Positions 7,446 to 15,667 of a stretch of 28,917 nucleotides of DNA are shown in pieces. Position 1 is the stretch's first letter; every line of letters starts with the position of its first letter. The notes below the pieces were generated by a model, which was given only the letters and a program-made list of their open reading frames with translations, had not been told where the DNA came from and did no database searches. Source of the stretch: an uncultured Eubacteriales bacterium. Its GTDB lineage: Bacteria; Bacillota; Clostridia; Christensenellales; Borkfalkiaceae. The stretch covers positions 1 to 28,917 of the forward strand of contig CATZMZ010000014.1 of the NCBI GenBank assembly GCA_958421945.1, given 5' to 3'. The translations under genes were made by a program, and so were the position numbers.

Positions 7446-9116
7446 TTATTTATTATACTGCGTAATACTGAATGCAACGTTAGTGATATGGTCGCCCACT
7501 CGTTCGAGATTAGAAACGGTTTGCAGATAAACCGAACCGACCTGCGGCGAACAAACCCCGCGTTTAAGCCTGTCAATGTGTTTATTTTCAAGCTCCACGC
7601 TGTAAAGGTCGATTTTTTCTTCAAGCTCGTCAACCTCGCTAAGATACGACCTGTCGCGCTCGTCAAAAGCCTTGATTGCAACGTCGAAAAGCTGGTTTAT
7701 CGTTTCGTTTACGTCTTTAAGCTCCGCCGTTGCCTCCTCGGAAAGGGACATTTCCTCCTTACGCAATCTGAACGCATATTCCATAATGTTTTCCGCGTAA
7801 TCACCTACCCTTTCCACGTCCGAAATAACGTGATAATAAGAGCCTACTTTCTTTTCGTCCTGAACGGATAAGCCTTTACCCGAAAGCAGGGTAAGATACG
7901 CGGCAATGCTTTTTGTAAGGAAATTTATTGCGTCCTCGTTGTCGCGCAACAACTTGCTTTGGTCGAATTTGTCGTTAAAAAGCATTTCCATTGAAATGTT
8001 AATGTTTTCGCGCGCGATTAAAGCCGTTTTTACGATTTCCCTTTTAATATTTCCGACGGCAATCGCAGGAGCTTCCAGAAACCTTTCGTCGATGAAAGTA
8101 AGTCTGTGTTTCGCATCCTGCGGCGTTTGTTTATCGGGTATTATTTTTTCGGTCAGCTTAACGAGCAAATTGACGAAAGGTAACAAAATTATCGTTGTGA
8201 AAATGTTAAATAAAGTATGGAAATTCGCGATTTGTCTTTCCGCGAGATCACCGCTTAAAAACACCATAAACGCCGAAAATTCGTCGCCCAAAATCCAAAG
8301 CGGCGCAAGACAAATCAAACACCCGAACAAGTTGAACAACAAATGTATCATTGCCGTGCGTTTTGCGTTAGTGGACGTCCCGATGGACGAAATCATCGCC
8401 GTAACGCACGTCCCGATATTCGAGCCTAAAATAATAAATACCGCAGTCTCGAATTTCAACGCCCCGGCAAGCGCAACCAGAATACCGGTAACAGCCGCGG
8501 AACTTTGAATGAGTGCGGTAAATGCAATACCTAAAAGAACGAGTAACAACGGGAAATGTTCGCCCTGAAAAAGCTTTTCGAATTGAGGTTTTAAAATTTT
8601 AGCCGGTTTGTCGTCCCAAATAATCTCATCAACGGATTTACTTAAAATTTTCAAACCGATAAATATCATACCGACGCCGAGCATAATATAACCGATTTTA
8701 TTAGTTTTTTCGTTTTTAACGAATAACGCGAGAATAAGACCCGCGCAAGCGATAAACGCCGCAATCGCGGCAACGTCAACACCGCCCGCGCCTGATAAAG
8801 AAAGAATCTGCGCTGTAATCGTAGTACCGATATTCGCGCCCATAATTACGGAAGCCGCCTGACTTAACGTCATCAATCCGACGTTTACGAATCCGACGAG
8901 CATAACTGTCGTCGCGGCGGAGCTGTTGATGATCGCCGTAACGGTTGCGCCTATCCCCACGCCTGCAAAACGGTTATTAGTCATTCTGCCGAGCATTTTT
9001 TTCATATTATTGCCGGCAACAAGCTCAAGATTTGAGCCCATAACTCTCATTCCAAACAGCATAACGGCGATTCCGCCGAGCATAAAGAAAATATTTGATA
9101 TAACCGAATTACCCAT
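7446..9116 (-). CDS. Na+/phosphate cotransporter-type membrane protein with C-terminal PhoU domain
   Basis: NptA/YjbB-type member of the Na/Pi-cotransporter (PNaS) family, likely moving phosphate across the cytoplasmic membrane. Residues 8-320 are mostly transmembrane. They contain the two inverted family repeats: NSSAATT (64-70) with GANIGTT (93-99), then QSSAAVT (204-210) with GSNIGTC (231-237). Residues about 340-556 are soluble and helical with two PhoU-like helical bundles (ENINISMEMLF and ERVGDHI segments). PhoU-type domains usually tie transport to phosphate status. The 556-residue length is normal. AAGGA lies nine bases before the ATG. It appears monocistronic, with its own promoter and terminator. 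Substrate direction (uptake or export) cannot be read from sequence. Confidence 0.92.
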   Translation of the reverse strand: MGNSVISNIFFMLGGIAVMLFGMRVMGSNLELVAGNNMKKMLGRMTNNRFAGVGIGATVTAIINSSAATTVMLVGFVNVGLMTLSQAASVIMGANIGTTITAQILSLSGAGGVDVAAIAAFIACAGLILALFVKNEKTNKIGYIMLGVGMIFIGLKILSKSVDEIIWDDKPAKILKPQFEKLFQGEHFPLLLVLLGIAFTALIQSSAAVTGILVALAGALKFETAVFIILGSNIGTCVTAMISSIGTSTNAKRTAMIHLLFNLFGCLICLAPLWILGDEFSAFMVFLSGDLAERQIANFHTLFNIFTTIILLPFVNLLVKLTEKIIPDKQTPQDAKHRLTFIDERFLEAPAIAVGNIKREIVKTALIARENINISMEMLFNDKFDQSKLLRDNEDAINFLTKSIAAYLTLLSGKGLSVQDEKKVGSYYHVISDVERVGDYAENIMEYAFRLRKEEMSLSEEATAELKDVNETINQLFDVAIKAFDERDRSYLSEVDELEEKIDLYSVELENKHIDRLKRGVCSPQVGSVYLQTVSNLERVGDHITNVAFSITQYNK

Positions 9117-9213
9117 TAATTTTATCCTTTCGTAACTTGCAATATATTATATTAAACAAATCGTCATTTTTAAACGATGAAAACGATCAGCCGGAATGAA
9201 CGCGGTTATTTTA

Positions 9214-9243
9214 AGTATACAATTTTTTGATAACGCCCGTCAA
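9214..9243 (-). promoter_or_regulatory. sigma-A promoter candidate of the Na/Pi transporter gene
   Basis: TTGACG (9238-9243), 18-base spacer, TATACT (9214-9219), each five of six consensus bases. The predicted leader is about 90 bases. A nearer TATAAT at about 9147-9152 with a weak TTTAAA is a second possibility. Confidence 0.55.
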
Positions 9244-9286
9244 ACGATTTTTATAGGGTTAAAGCAAATTTATAAAAAAACGGATA

Positions 9287-9781
9287 CTATTTCTCCGGTA
9301 TCTCGCCCTCGGTTTTCATACCGGGATACCCCATCTGCCTTAAAGCTTCGTAAACGCCCACACAAACCGAGTTGGATAAATTAAGCGAGCGCGTTTCGCC
9401 CATCATGGGCAATCTTACGCACTCGTCGTAATGTTTTTTAAGTAAATCCTCGGGCAAACCTTTCGTTTCCTTTCCGAAAACCAGGAAATCGCCATCCTTA
9501 TAATTCGCGTCCGAATGAATTTTTTTCGCTTTCGTGGAAAAGAAATAAAAATTGCTCCCGTTATAAAACTTGTCCATCAGTTCTTCAATAGAATCGTAAT
9601 ACGAAATATCGACGAAATGCCAGTAATCTAATCCCGCGCGTTTGAGATACTTGTCCGAAACCTCGAAACCGAGCGGTCTTACCATATGAAGCCTTGACCC
9701 GGTAACCGCGCACGTTCTCGCAATATTCCCCGCATTTTGCGGAATTTCGGGCTCAACAAGCACTATGTTTAACATAATCAC
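9287..9781 (-). CDS. trmL: tRNA (cytidine(34)-2'-O)-methyltransferase
   Basis: SPOUT-class enzyme that methylates the wobble ribose of tRNA-Leu using S-adenosylmethionine. The 164 residues cover the compact knotted fold. Motifs: NIVLVEPEIPQNAGNIARTC near the N-terminus, HMVRPLGF, LVFGKETKGLP, and the C-terminal knot MGETRSLNLSNSV. A GTG at 9781 is chosen as start because AAGGA sits eight bases before it; the ATG two codons later (9775) would be 14 bases away. It is 50 bases downstream of the nitrilase-like gene and possibly in the same transcript. Confidence 0.94.
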   Translation of the reverse strand: MIMLNIVLVEPEIPQNAGNIARTCAVTGSRLHMVRPLGFEVSDKYLKRAGLDYWHFVDISYYDSIEELMDKFYNGSNFYFFSTKAKKIHSDANYKDGDFLVFGKETKGLPEDLLKKHYDECVRLPMMGETRSLNLSNSVCVGVYEALRQMGYPGMKTEGEIPEK

Positions 9782-9831
9782 ACCATAAATCCTTAATATA
9801 TAATTAGCTTTTTTATTTTATAAAGGCAAAG

Positions 9832-10512
9832 TCAATATTCACCTTTGAATTCTTTGGAATACCCGCGCATACGCGAACTTATCAAACGATAGTCCCTTTC
9901 GGATTTAACCGTGCAAGACATAAAATCGCCTCCTCCGGCAGCCGCTATGTTACCGCGCGCGTCCGATAAAACAGCGTATTTATCGGCACAAAGAGCCATT
10001 GCAACACCGTTTGAATATGCCTCTGCCCGAAGCATTATTTGCGGCATAGAGCCGTTCATTTTCTTAAAAACGCAAACGATTAAATCCGCATCGCACATTG
10101 ATAGAGTTTTAGCGGATTCAAAAAACAAAACGTCGTCCGCAACGATAATTCCGATTTTCCCTGCGGAAGTTTCGTAAACGCGATAGCTTCCGCCGGCAAC
10201 GAATTCCGTTTCGTCGATTGCATGCACGGCGTCGGAAACGCCCAGAATTTTGCCTTTATCCGCAATAACCGCCGAATGCCTGAAAACGCCGTAAGTATCG
10301 GTATCGCAACCGCAGATTATAACCGTGGATAGTTGTCGTGAAAGTCTTGCAACGTCCTGAAAATACTCCGTTTCACCGTTCAGTTCTTTCTTGTAACTGA
10401 CAAGCCCCAAACCGTTAAAACCGAATACGAGCATGTCGTAACGGGCAACCGTTCCGAGCCTTTCTTGCCAAACCTTGTTTACGGAATCACACGTTACGAA
10501 ACATATCTCCAT
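9832..10512 (-). CDS. Nitrilase-fold (carbon-nitrogen hydrolase-like) protein lacking the catalytic triad
   Basis: The overall pattern is that of the nitrilase superfamily: strand-rich core, GKILG, AGKIGIIVADD followed by FFES, then CDADLIV and LRAEAYSNGVAMALC. In active members these blocks carry the Glu (FPE), Lys (YRK) and Cys (ICYD) triad. Here the corresponding positions are Phe32, Ala95 and Ala125, by my alignment. It is therefore probably an inactive fold relative with a binding or structural role, or it is decaying. The frame is intact at 226 residues, against about 260-280 for typical members. I chose ATG 10512, which has GAGGGG just upstream; an in-frame TTG at 10527 has no better signal. 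It lies 62 bases after dusB. Confidence 0.7.
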   Translation of the reverse strand: MEICFVTCDSVNKVWQERLGTVARYDMLVFGFNGLGLVSYKKELNGETEYFQDVARLSRQLSTVIICGCDTDTYGVFRHSAVIADKGKILGVSDAVHAIDETEFVAGGSYRVYETSAGKIGIIVADDVLFFESAKTLSMCDADLIVCVFKKMNGSMPQIMLRAEAYSNGVAMALCADKYAVLSDARGNIAAAGGGDFMSCTVKSERDYRLISSRMRGYSKEFKGEY

Positions 10513-10574
10513 AAGCCCCTCTCTCAATAACTATTCTTTATCATAGTATTTTGAAGAGAAAGAATTTGTTAATA

Positions 10575-11543
10575 TCATAACACTTCGGATAGAATTCGTT
10601 TTAACTCGCTTACGCTCTCGCATTTCATAAGGCTTATTCTTGCGGCTTTTGCTCCGCTTTCGCCTTTAACATAATACGCTACGAATTTTCGGAATTCCGT
10701 AGCGGCGCGATTATCGCCGTAACGCAAACGCATTTCGTCAAGCTGCTTAAAAACAAACTCCTTTAACGTCATCTTGAACGCTTTACCCGTAAGTTTTGCC
10801 ACGAGAAAAGGGTCTGCCACCGCGCCGCGCGCAAGCATAACGCCGTCCGCGCCCGTTTTATTCATCATTTCGTCGGCTTGCTCTTCGGTGAAAATGCCGC
10901 CGTTGGCAATTATCGGAATTTTAACGGCGTTTTTGGCTTTTTCTATCGCGTTAAAATCGGGTTCGCCGGAATAATACGCGTCCCTTACACGACCGTGAAT
11001 ATTTACAAGGCTCGCTCCTGCATTTTCCGCCATTTTAGCAAATTCCGAAGCGACGTCATCACCCGCTTTCAGTCCCGTTCTGATTTTAACCGTAATAACT
11101 TTACCGCTTTTAACGCACTCGGAGACGATTTTTTCCGCGCGGTTTATATCCGCAAGAAGCGCGCTTCCCTCTCCGTTTTTATAAACTTTCGGGACGGGAC
11201 ACCCCATGTTTATATCGACTATATTAAATCTCGTCATATAATCGCTTTCGCATGCGTAACGCATATAATACGGATCCGAGCCGAATATTTGCGCGGCGGT
11301 TGCGGAAAGATTGTCGTTAAGCGTTTCGTGGTTTTCATCATTCTCGCCGACGTATAAAAGCTCTTTCGTTCCCCTTGCATCGTAATATAAGCCTTTCGCG
11401 CTTACAAGTTCGGTAAAGGTTAAGCCTGCGCCGAGCGAAATTTCTAAATTTCTGAACGCAAAATCGGTATATCCCGCCATAGGCGCGATAAAAACGTTGT
11501 TTTTAACCGTCGTTTTCCCTAATTCGAGTGGTTTTACTTTCAT
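10575..11543 (-). CDS. dusB: tRNA-dihydrouridine synthase
   Basis: FMN enzyme that reduces specific uridines in tRNA D loops. The 322-residue protein has the FMN-binding IAPMAGYTDFAFR (19-31), the catalytic Cys115 in NMGCPVPKV, VKIRTGLKAG, the INIHGR-type phosphate loop (VNIHGRVRDAYYSG), and IIANGGIFTEEQA with GVMLARGAVADPFL. The C-terminal helical tRNA-binding domain is present. The start is fixed by a strong AAGGAG a few bases before the ATG. That start lies inside the end of the flippase gene (41-base overlap), so translation is probably coupled. Confidence 0.96.
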   Translation of the reverse strand: MKVKPLELGKTTVKNNVFIAPMAGYTDFAFRNLEISLGAGLTFTELVSAKGLYYDARGTKELLYVGENDENHETLNDNLSATAAQIFGSDPYYMRYACESDYMTRFNIVDINMGCPVPKVYKNGEGSALLADINRAEKIVSECVKSGKVITVKIRTGLKAGDDVASEFAKMAENAGASLVNIHGRVRDAYYSGEPDFNAIEKAKNAVKIPIIANGGIFTEEQADEMMNKTGADGVMLARGAVADPFLVAKLTGKAFKMTLKEFVFKQLDEMRLRYGDNRAATEFRKFVAYYVKGESGAKAARISLMKCESVSELKRILSEVL

Positions 11544-12866
11544 ATCGCTCCTTTTCTCTTTCGCGCGAGAACGCTGATATAAAGTTTACCAAATTCGCGA
11601 CGAAATAGCAAGCGATTAAGCCCACCGCGCCGCCGTAAATTCCTATTTGCGGGTCTTTTACGAGTATTGCATTTAAAATAATTTTAACAACAGAGCCTGT
11701 TATAAGCCCTAAAACGGGCGAATAAAGCTTCTTTTTGCCTATAAGAATCGCATTTATCGTTTGCAAAAAAGACGCCAAAACGACGTTTATCGCCATAATT
11801 TTTACAAGCGAAACCGCAAGCAATTTATGTTCCGCAGATAAACCCGAAAAAAGGATTTTTATAGCGAGCGGAGAAAAAAGGTAGCATAAAACTGCCGACG
11901 GAAGAGAAACGCCGAGCGTTAAAAGCATGCATTTAAGGCAATTTTTTGTCTGAACGTCCTGAGATTTTGCGCCCGACACGGACGGAATTGCGGTTACGGC
12001 AATCCCGTAGCATACTGCCACGGGAAGGTTTATTATGGTTTGCGCAACGCCCGTAAAAAGCCCGAATATCGCCGTAGCGTTTTCACTGTGAATTTTTAAC
12101 GCGTTTAATATAATAAAGCTGTCAATCACTTGCGAGACGGGCAAAACGACCCCCGTCAACGTTACGGGAATTACGTTTTTAATAATCGTTTTTATTCTTA
12201 CGTCGGCGTAATTCAGCTTGTATTTTAAGTAAGGAAGTTTTTTTATCCCTTTTACGTAACAAAATAGCAATCCCGTAAACGCCGCCGCTTCCGAAAGGGT
12301 TACGCCGAGCGCCGCACCTGCCGCCGCAAGCTTTATGTCTGGCATAAACAGATACGAAAACCCAAGTCCACATATAAGTTTTATTACTTGTTCGATTATT
12401 TGCGAGCTTGCCGTTGGCGTCATCTTCATTTGACCTTGAAAATAGCCCCTGAAACAAGAAATAAGGCACACGAAAAGCACCGACGGTGCAAGTGCAACGT
12501 ATGCAGCGGCAGCTCTTGCGTCCCCCTGTTTTATCGCGAAAGGTTTTGCAAAGACTATCATTGTCAAAGAAGCTGCCGTCCCTACGACCGAAAAGAACTT
12601 TAACGCTTTTTTAAGATACGCGCGGGCGCGATACGCGTCCGCGCCTTCTTCGGATATTATTTTGGAAAGCGCGTTCGGCAATCCCGCGCCCGAAAATTCA
12701 AGCAATACCACGTAAACGGGAAAGAGCATCTGATATAGCCCCAACCCTTCGCTTCCGATAATTGCGGTCAACGGCACGCGATACGCCGCACCTATCAGTT
12801 TAGCAAAGAACGCGCCGACGCCGAGTATTGCCGCTCCGGAAAAAATTTTACCTTTTTCTTTAACCA
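11503..12866 (-). CDS. SpoVB/YtgP-type MOP-superfamily flippase
   Basis: Polytopic membrane protein of the polysaccharide/lipid-linked precursor exporter (MOP) superfamily, which includes SpoVB, YtgP and MurJ; these move lipid-linked cell-envelope precursors across the membrane. The SpoVB-like hallmark is RGYFQGQMKMTPTASSQIIE, near residue 140. AYRVPLTAIIGSEGLGLYQM in the first helices and NALSKIISEE are also typical. About 12-14 hydrophobic helices span nearly the whole protein, and the C-terminus is basic. At about 454 residues it is somewhat shorter than most SpoVB proteins. I chose ATG 12866; a TTG five codons earlier is possible and neither has a clear ribosome binding site. Which paralogue (spore cortex or vegetative wall) cannot be decided here, although spoVT is next door. 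Confidence 0.85.
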
Positions 12867-12937
12867 TAATATGTAAAAACAACTCGGCAAGCGTATAAAA
12901 ACGGCTGAAAATTTAAGAGCGACAAGATTTAACAGGT

Positions 12938-12971
12938 AAAAAATATATAAAAGCCGAATACTTAATTCGAC
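12938..12971 (-). terminator. Probable terminator after spoVT
   Basis: Seven-pair stem GTCGAAT / ATTCGGC with one G-U pair (12953-12971) and a five-base loop. On the minus strand it is followed by TTTTATATATTTTTT. It starts eight bases after the spoVT stop. Confidence 0.55.
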
Positions 12972-12978
12972 TTCTATT

Positions 12979-13521
12979 TCAACATTCGAATTGCTTTGAC
13001 AAAACGAAAGCGCACAATCTTACCGTTTTAACGTCTGCGGAATTAAATCTTTTAGTTTTATCGTTATCGAACACAACCACCGTTCCGTAGCAATCGCCGT
13101 TGGACACGATGGGAACGATAATCTGATTTTCCGCGCCGACATCGTTATCGGTAACTTTTACGGGTTCGCCTCCGTCGCCGCAAGCGATAAGAACGCTTTT
13201 TCTCTCTTTCATAATAACCAACATTTTGGCTGAAACGCTTTTCCCTATTAACGCTTTATCCTTACCCGTAACGAATACCACCTTATCCGTATCGGTAATA
13301 ATACACGAATTCTCGGTAATTTTTTCGATACCCTCGGCAACCGCGGCGGAAAAATCGCCAAGGCTCGCCATAGGAGAATATTTTTTTAAAACGAGTTCTT
13401 CCTTGTCGGTATAAATTTCAAGCGGGTCGCCCTCTTTTATCCTTAAAGTTTTTCTTATCTCTTTGGGTATAACGACCCGTCCCAAATCGTCAATTCTTCT
13501 AACCATACCGGTATCCTGCAT
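12979..13521 (-). CDS. spoVT: Stage V sporulation transcription regulator SpoVT
   Basis: AbrB-family DNA-binding regulator that, in Bacillus and Clostridium, modulates sigma-G-dependent genes in the forespore and affects germination. Residues 1-50 are the swapped-hairpin AbrB domain with the near-invariant GMVRRIDDLGRVVIPKEIRK and EGDPLEIY. Residues about 55-178 form the GAF-like domain. The 180 residues match the family. GGAGG lies seven bases before the ATG. It is the last gene of a minus-strand cluster but has its own promoter resembling a sigma-G site, in line with forespore expression known from Bacillus. Confidence 0.95.
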   Translation of the reverse strand: MQDTGMVRRIDDLGRVVIPKEIRKTLRIKEGDPLEIYTDKEELVLKKYSPMASLGDFSAAVAEGIEKITENSCIITDTDKVVFVTGKDKALIGKSVSAKMLVIMKERKSVLIACGDGGEPVKVTDNDVGAENQIIVPIVSNGDCYGTVVVFDNDKTKRFNSADVKTVRLCAFVLSKQFEC

Positions 13522-13541
13522 AACAACCTCCGTCCTACGGT

Positions 13542-13570
13542 TAGTATAGATAACTTTTTGCGATTTATTC
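13542..13570 (-). promoter_or_regulatory. Sigma-G-like promoter of spoVT
   Basis: GAATA (13566-13570) and TATACTA (13542-13548) are separated by 17 bases. This fits the Bacillus sigma-G pattern GHATR-N18-CATWHTA with one base change and one base shorter spacing. The same TATACT could serve sigma-A, but there is no TTGACA-like -35. The -35 element overlaps the stop codon of the upstream DNA glycosylase gene. Confidence 0.45.
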
Positions 13571-14065
13571 TTCGTTAAACAAAAATTTTCGGAGGGTGTT
13601 TATCCACTGTTCCTCGTTAAAACGCGGATTTGCGGGGCTTGTGGACGTTAAACACAGACAGGGAATGCCCGTATTTATCGCCGAACTCGCAACCGAAAAC
13701 GACTTTTTCCCGTTGCATAAAACAGCTTTAATATTTGGAAATGACGCAAGCAAACCGTTCAGGTCTCCCGTTTTGCCCGTGTTTTCGTTAAGAGCCGCGT
13801 CGCTGCTGCCCACTATCGCGGAGCTTTCGTAAACGTCCCACAACGCTATTTTATGATTTGCGAGGTATTGCTTTTTATCCTCTATTGCCGACGGCACAAC
13901 CTCACCCGTGGCTTTTTCAATCGTTTTCCAAAATCTGTTTTGCGGATTTCCGTAATAAAACCCGATTTCCCTCGATTTTACCGAGGGAAAGCTGCCTAAA
14001 ATCAAAATAATACTTTTTTCGTCGATGACGGGAATAAAACCGTCGTTCCAACTGTTTTTAACCAT
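13565..14065 (-). CDS. DNA-deoxyinosine (hypoxanthine) glycosylase, uracil-DNA-glycosylase superfamily
   Basis: Base-excision repair enzyme of the UDG superfamily, probably removing deaminated bases such as hypoxanthine (or uracil/xanthine). Visible blocks are ILGSFPSVKSRE (active-site loop), GFYYGNPQNRFWK, ALWDVYESS, AVLCNGKKSF, and LTSTSPANP near the end (minor-groove loop). The length of 166 residues is typical of the TIGR04274-type hypoxanthine-DNA glycosylases. The ATG has only a weak GGAC upstream; it lies 32 bases after the metallo-beta-lactamase gene in an apparent operon. Substrate choice is inferred from family resemblance. Confidence 0.88.
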   Translation of the reverse strand: MVKNSWNDGFIPVIDEKSIILILGSFPSVKSREIGFYYGNPQNRFWKTIEKATGEVVPSAIEDKKQYLANHKIALWDVYESSAIVGSSDAALNENTGKTGDLNGLLASFPNIKAVLCNGKKSFSVASSAINTGIPCLCLTSTSPANPRFNEEQWINTLRKFLFNEE

Positions 14066-14097
14066 AATTTATCTGTCCGCAATCAAGCCGAAACCGA

Positions 14098-15192
14098 CTA
14101 AGCGGCGGTTTTCCACTCGACAGGACATTCTCTGTTGTTTTTGAACCAGTCGGTATCTTTAAGAAGCACGTCGTTTGCCGAACACTTAACCTCTATACCC
14201 TTTTTGCCGACGGAAACGGCGATATTCCCGTTCATACTCTTAAACGTCTTTTTGGAATCGTCGTCTACCATAGTGGTTACGTAAACTTTATCCGTATACG
14301 GCGCGATTCTGTTTATAAAGTCCTGCGTGGGAAATTGATTAGCAACCGTTTCCGTATACTCTGACGTTCCCGCGCAACAGCATACGCAAACTCGTTTAGG
14401 CTTAATTACCTTTAACAACGCTTCGTTTGATGACGTTTTAGAGCCGTGATGTCCCGCTTTATACAACTCAACCTCCGGCAATGCGTTAAGTTCGACAAGC
14501 TTTTCTTCGCCTTTCTTTTCCAAATCCCCCGTAAACAGGAAATTACTGTCGCCCTGCGTCAAAAGCGTACATACCGAATGGTCGTTTTCGGTCGCAGACA
14601 CGTTATAGTAATAATAACTGTCAAGCACGGTTAGCGTTGCGCCGTTAATGTCAAACGTGTAATTTCCACTCTCCCGTACTTCTTTTGCGTTATAACATTT
14701 CGCGCCCGCCGCAACCGCTTCGTCGCGCTCTCTGACGTAATTCTTATACATTTTTTGTTCAGCCTTTTTTTCGGTAATCTGCGCAAATTCTATGATAACG
14801 CCTATTTTGTACCTGTTAAACAAGCTGTTTTCGGTAGTAAAGCCCGCGTAATGGTCTTCGTGTGCGTGGGTTACGATAACGTATTCCAAAATACCGTCGC
14901 TGCAAACGGTTTTTATATATTCGTCTAAAAAGTCAATATTTTCGACAGAAGCACCCGCGTCTATAAGAACCTCGGTATTGCCTTTTTTAATAATCGTGCA
15001 ATCGCCCGTTTTATAATTACCAAGCTCTGGGAAATAAATGTGCAATCCGCCGCCGAAATAGGAATCGCCTCTAATCGGATTTAATTCACCGTATACGCCG
15101 TACCCCGCAAACCCGGCGGCAAACCCGATTGCGGAAAAAACGATTACGAGAAACACTATTAAACCTTTACTTAACTTTTTTGCTTTTGCCAT
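14098..15192 (-). CDS. Membrane-anchored ComEC-like metallo-beta-lactamase-fold hydrolase
   Basis: Residues 1-10 are basic and 11-33 form one membrane segment, so the catalytic part is probably outside the cytoplasmic membrane. The remainder is the metallo-beta-lactamase fold of the ComEC/Rec2 C-terminal type. Metal-binding THAHEDH is at 108-114. ENDHSV, LFTGDLEKKGEEKL and AGHHGSKTSSNE follow, and the last block is typical of this family. Stand-alone homologues have been linked to DNA or nucleotide hydrolysis, but the substrate here is unknown. Strong AAGGAG precedes the ATG. It sits 18 bases after a small membrane-anchored protein and 32 bases before a DNA glycosylase. Confidence 0.88.
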   Translation of the reverse strand: MAKAKKLSKGLIVFLVIVFSAIGFAAGFAGYGVYGELNPIRGDSYFGGGLHIYFPELGNYKTGDCTIIKKGNTEVLIDAGASVENIDFLDEYIKTVCSDGILEYVIVTHAHEDHYAGFTTENSLFNRYKIGVIIEFAQITEKKAEQKMYKNYVRERDEAVAAGAKCYNAKEVRESGNYTFDINGATLTVLDSYYYYNVSATENDHSVCTLLTQGDSNFLFTGDLEKKGEEKLVELNALPEVELYKAGHHGSKTSSNEALLKVIKPKRVCVCCCAGTSEYTETVANQFPTQDFINRIAPYTDKVYVTTMVDDDSKKTFKSMNGNIAVSVGKKGIEVKCSANDVLLKDTDWFKNNRECPVEWKTAA

Positions 15193-15210
15193 TTTGTTCT
15201 CTCCTTTTCT

Positions 15211-15657
15211 TTAAGCAACGGTAACGTTACGGACTAATTTAAACTTTTTGTATTTACCTATAAACAGCTTAACAAAAAAATCAGTCGCTTTTTCCGTATT
15301 CACCGAATAAACCACGGCAAACTCCCCCTCTGCCGAGGAGTCTATCTCTTTAACCGCTTCGCCGTCCTCGTCGTAAACGCTTATAACGATTAAATCCGAA
15401 ACGTCTTTGCCGAAAACAACGAATCTTGCGCCCTTTTCTTCGTATTTATCGCCCACGTTAAGCGTTAAGTTTTTGTTGCTATCGTTTAACGTAAGCCCGT
15501 CGTTTTTCGTCAGCATAAACGACGCGCCGATGCCTGCCGCGGCAAAAATCAAAAACGCAAGTATAACCGCAAACGCGCCGCCCTTGTTCTTTTTTACCGC
15601 TTTTTCAACGCTCTTTCTTATCTCGCGCTTAACGGTTTTTTCTCTTTGTGTTGCCAT
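15211..15657 (-). CDS. Small membrane-anchored protein of unknown function with Ig-like outer domain
   Basis: I do not recognise this as a named family. The first 25 residues are strongly basic, residues about 28-50 are one transmembrane helix, and the remaining 100 residues look like a single beta-rich domain. The pattern of that domain (EKGARF, a central GKDVSDLIVISVYDEDGEAV strand pair, and EGEFAVVYSV) recalls bacterial Ig-like domains of the DUF5011 kind. An N-in, C-out topology is likely. AAAGGAG lies seven bases before the ATG. Gaps of 10 bases to ddh and 18 bases to the metallo-beta-lactamase gene suggest cotranscription and possibly a shared role at the cell surface. Confidence 0.75.
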   Translation of the reverse strand: MATQREKTVKREIRKSVEKAVKKNKGGAFAVILAFLIFAAAGIGASFMLTKNDGLTLNDSNKNLTLNVGDKYEEKGARFVVFGKDVSDLIVISVYDEDGEAVKEIDSSAEGEFAVVYSVNTEKATDFFVKLFIGKYKKFKLVRNVTVA

Positions 15658-15667
15658 ACAAACTCCT

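Noticed and set aside
7906..8508. 200-codon plus-strand frame opposite the Na/Pi transporter gene
   Set aside because: No ribosome binding site or family resemblance; it lies entirely antisense to a well-supported gene and reflects its codon bias.
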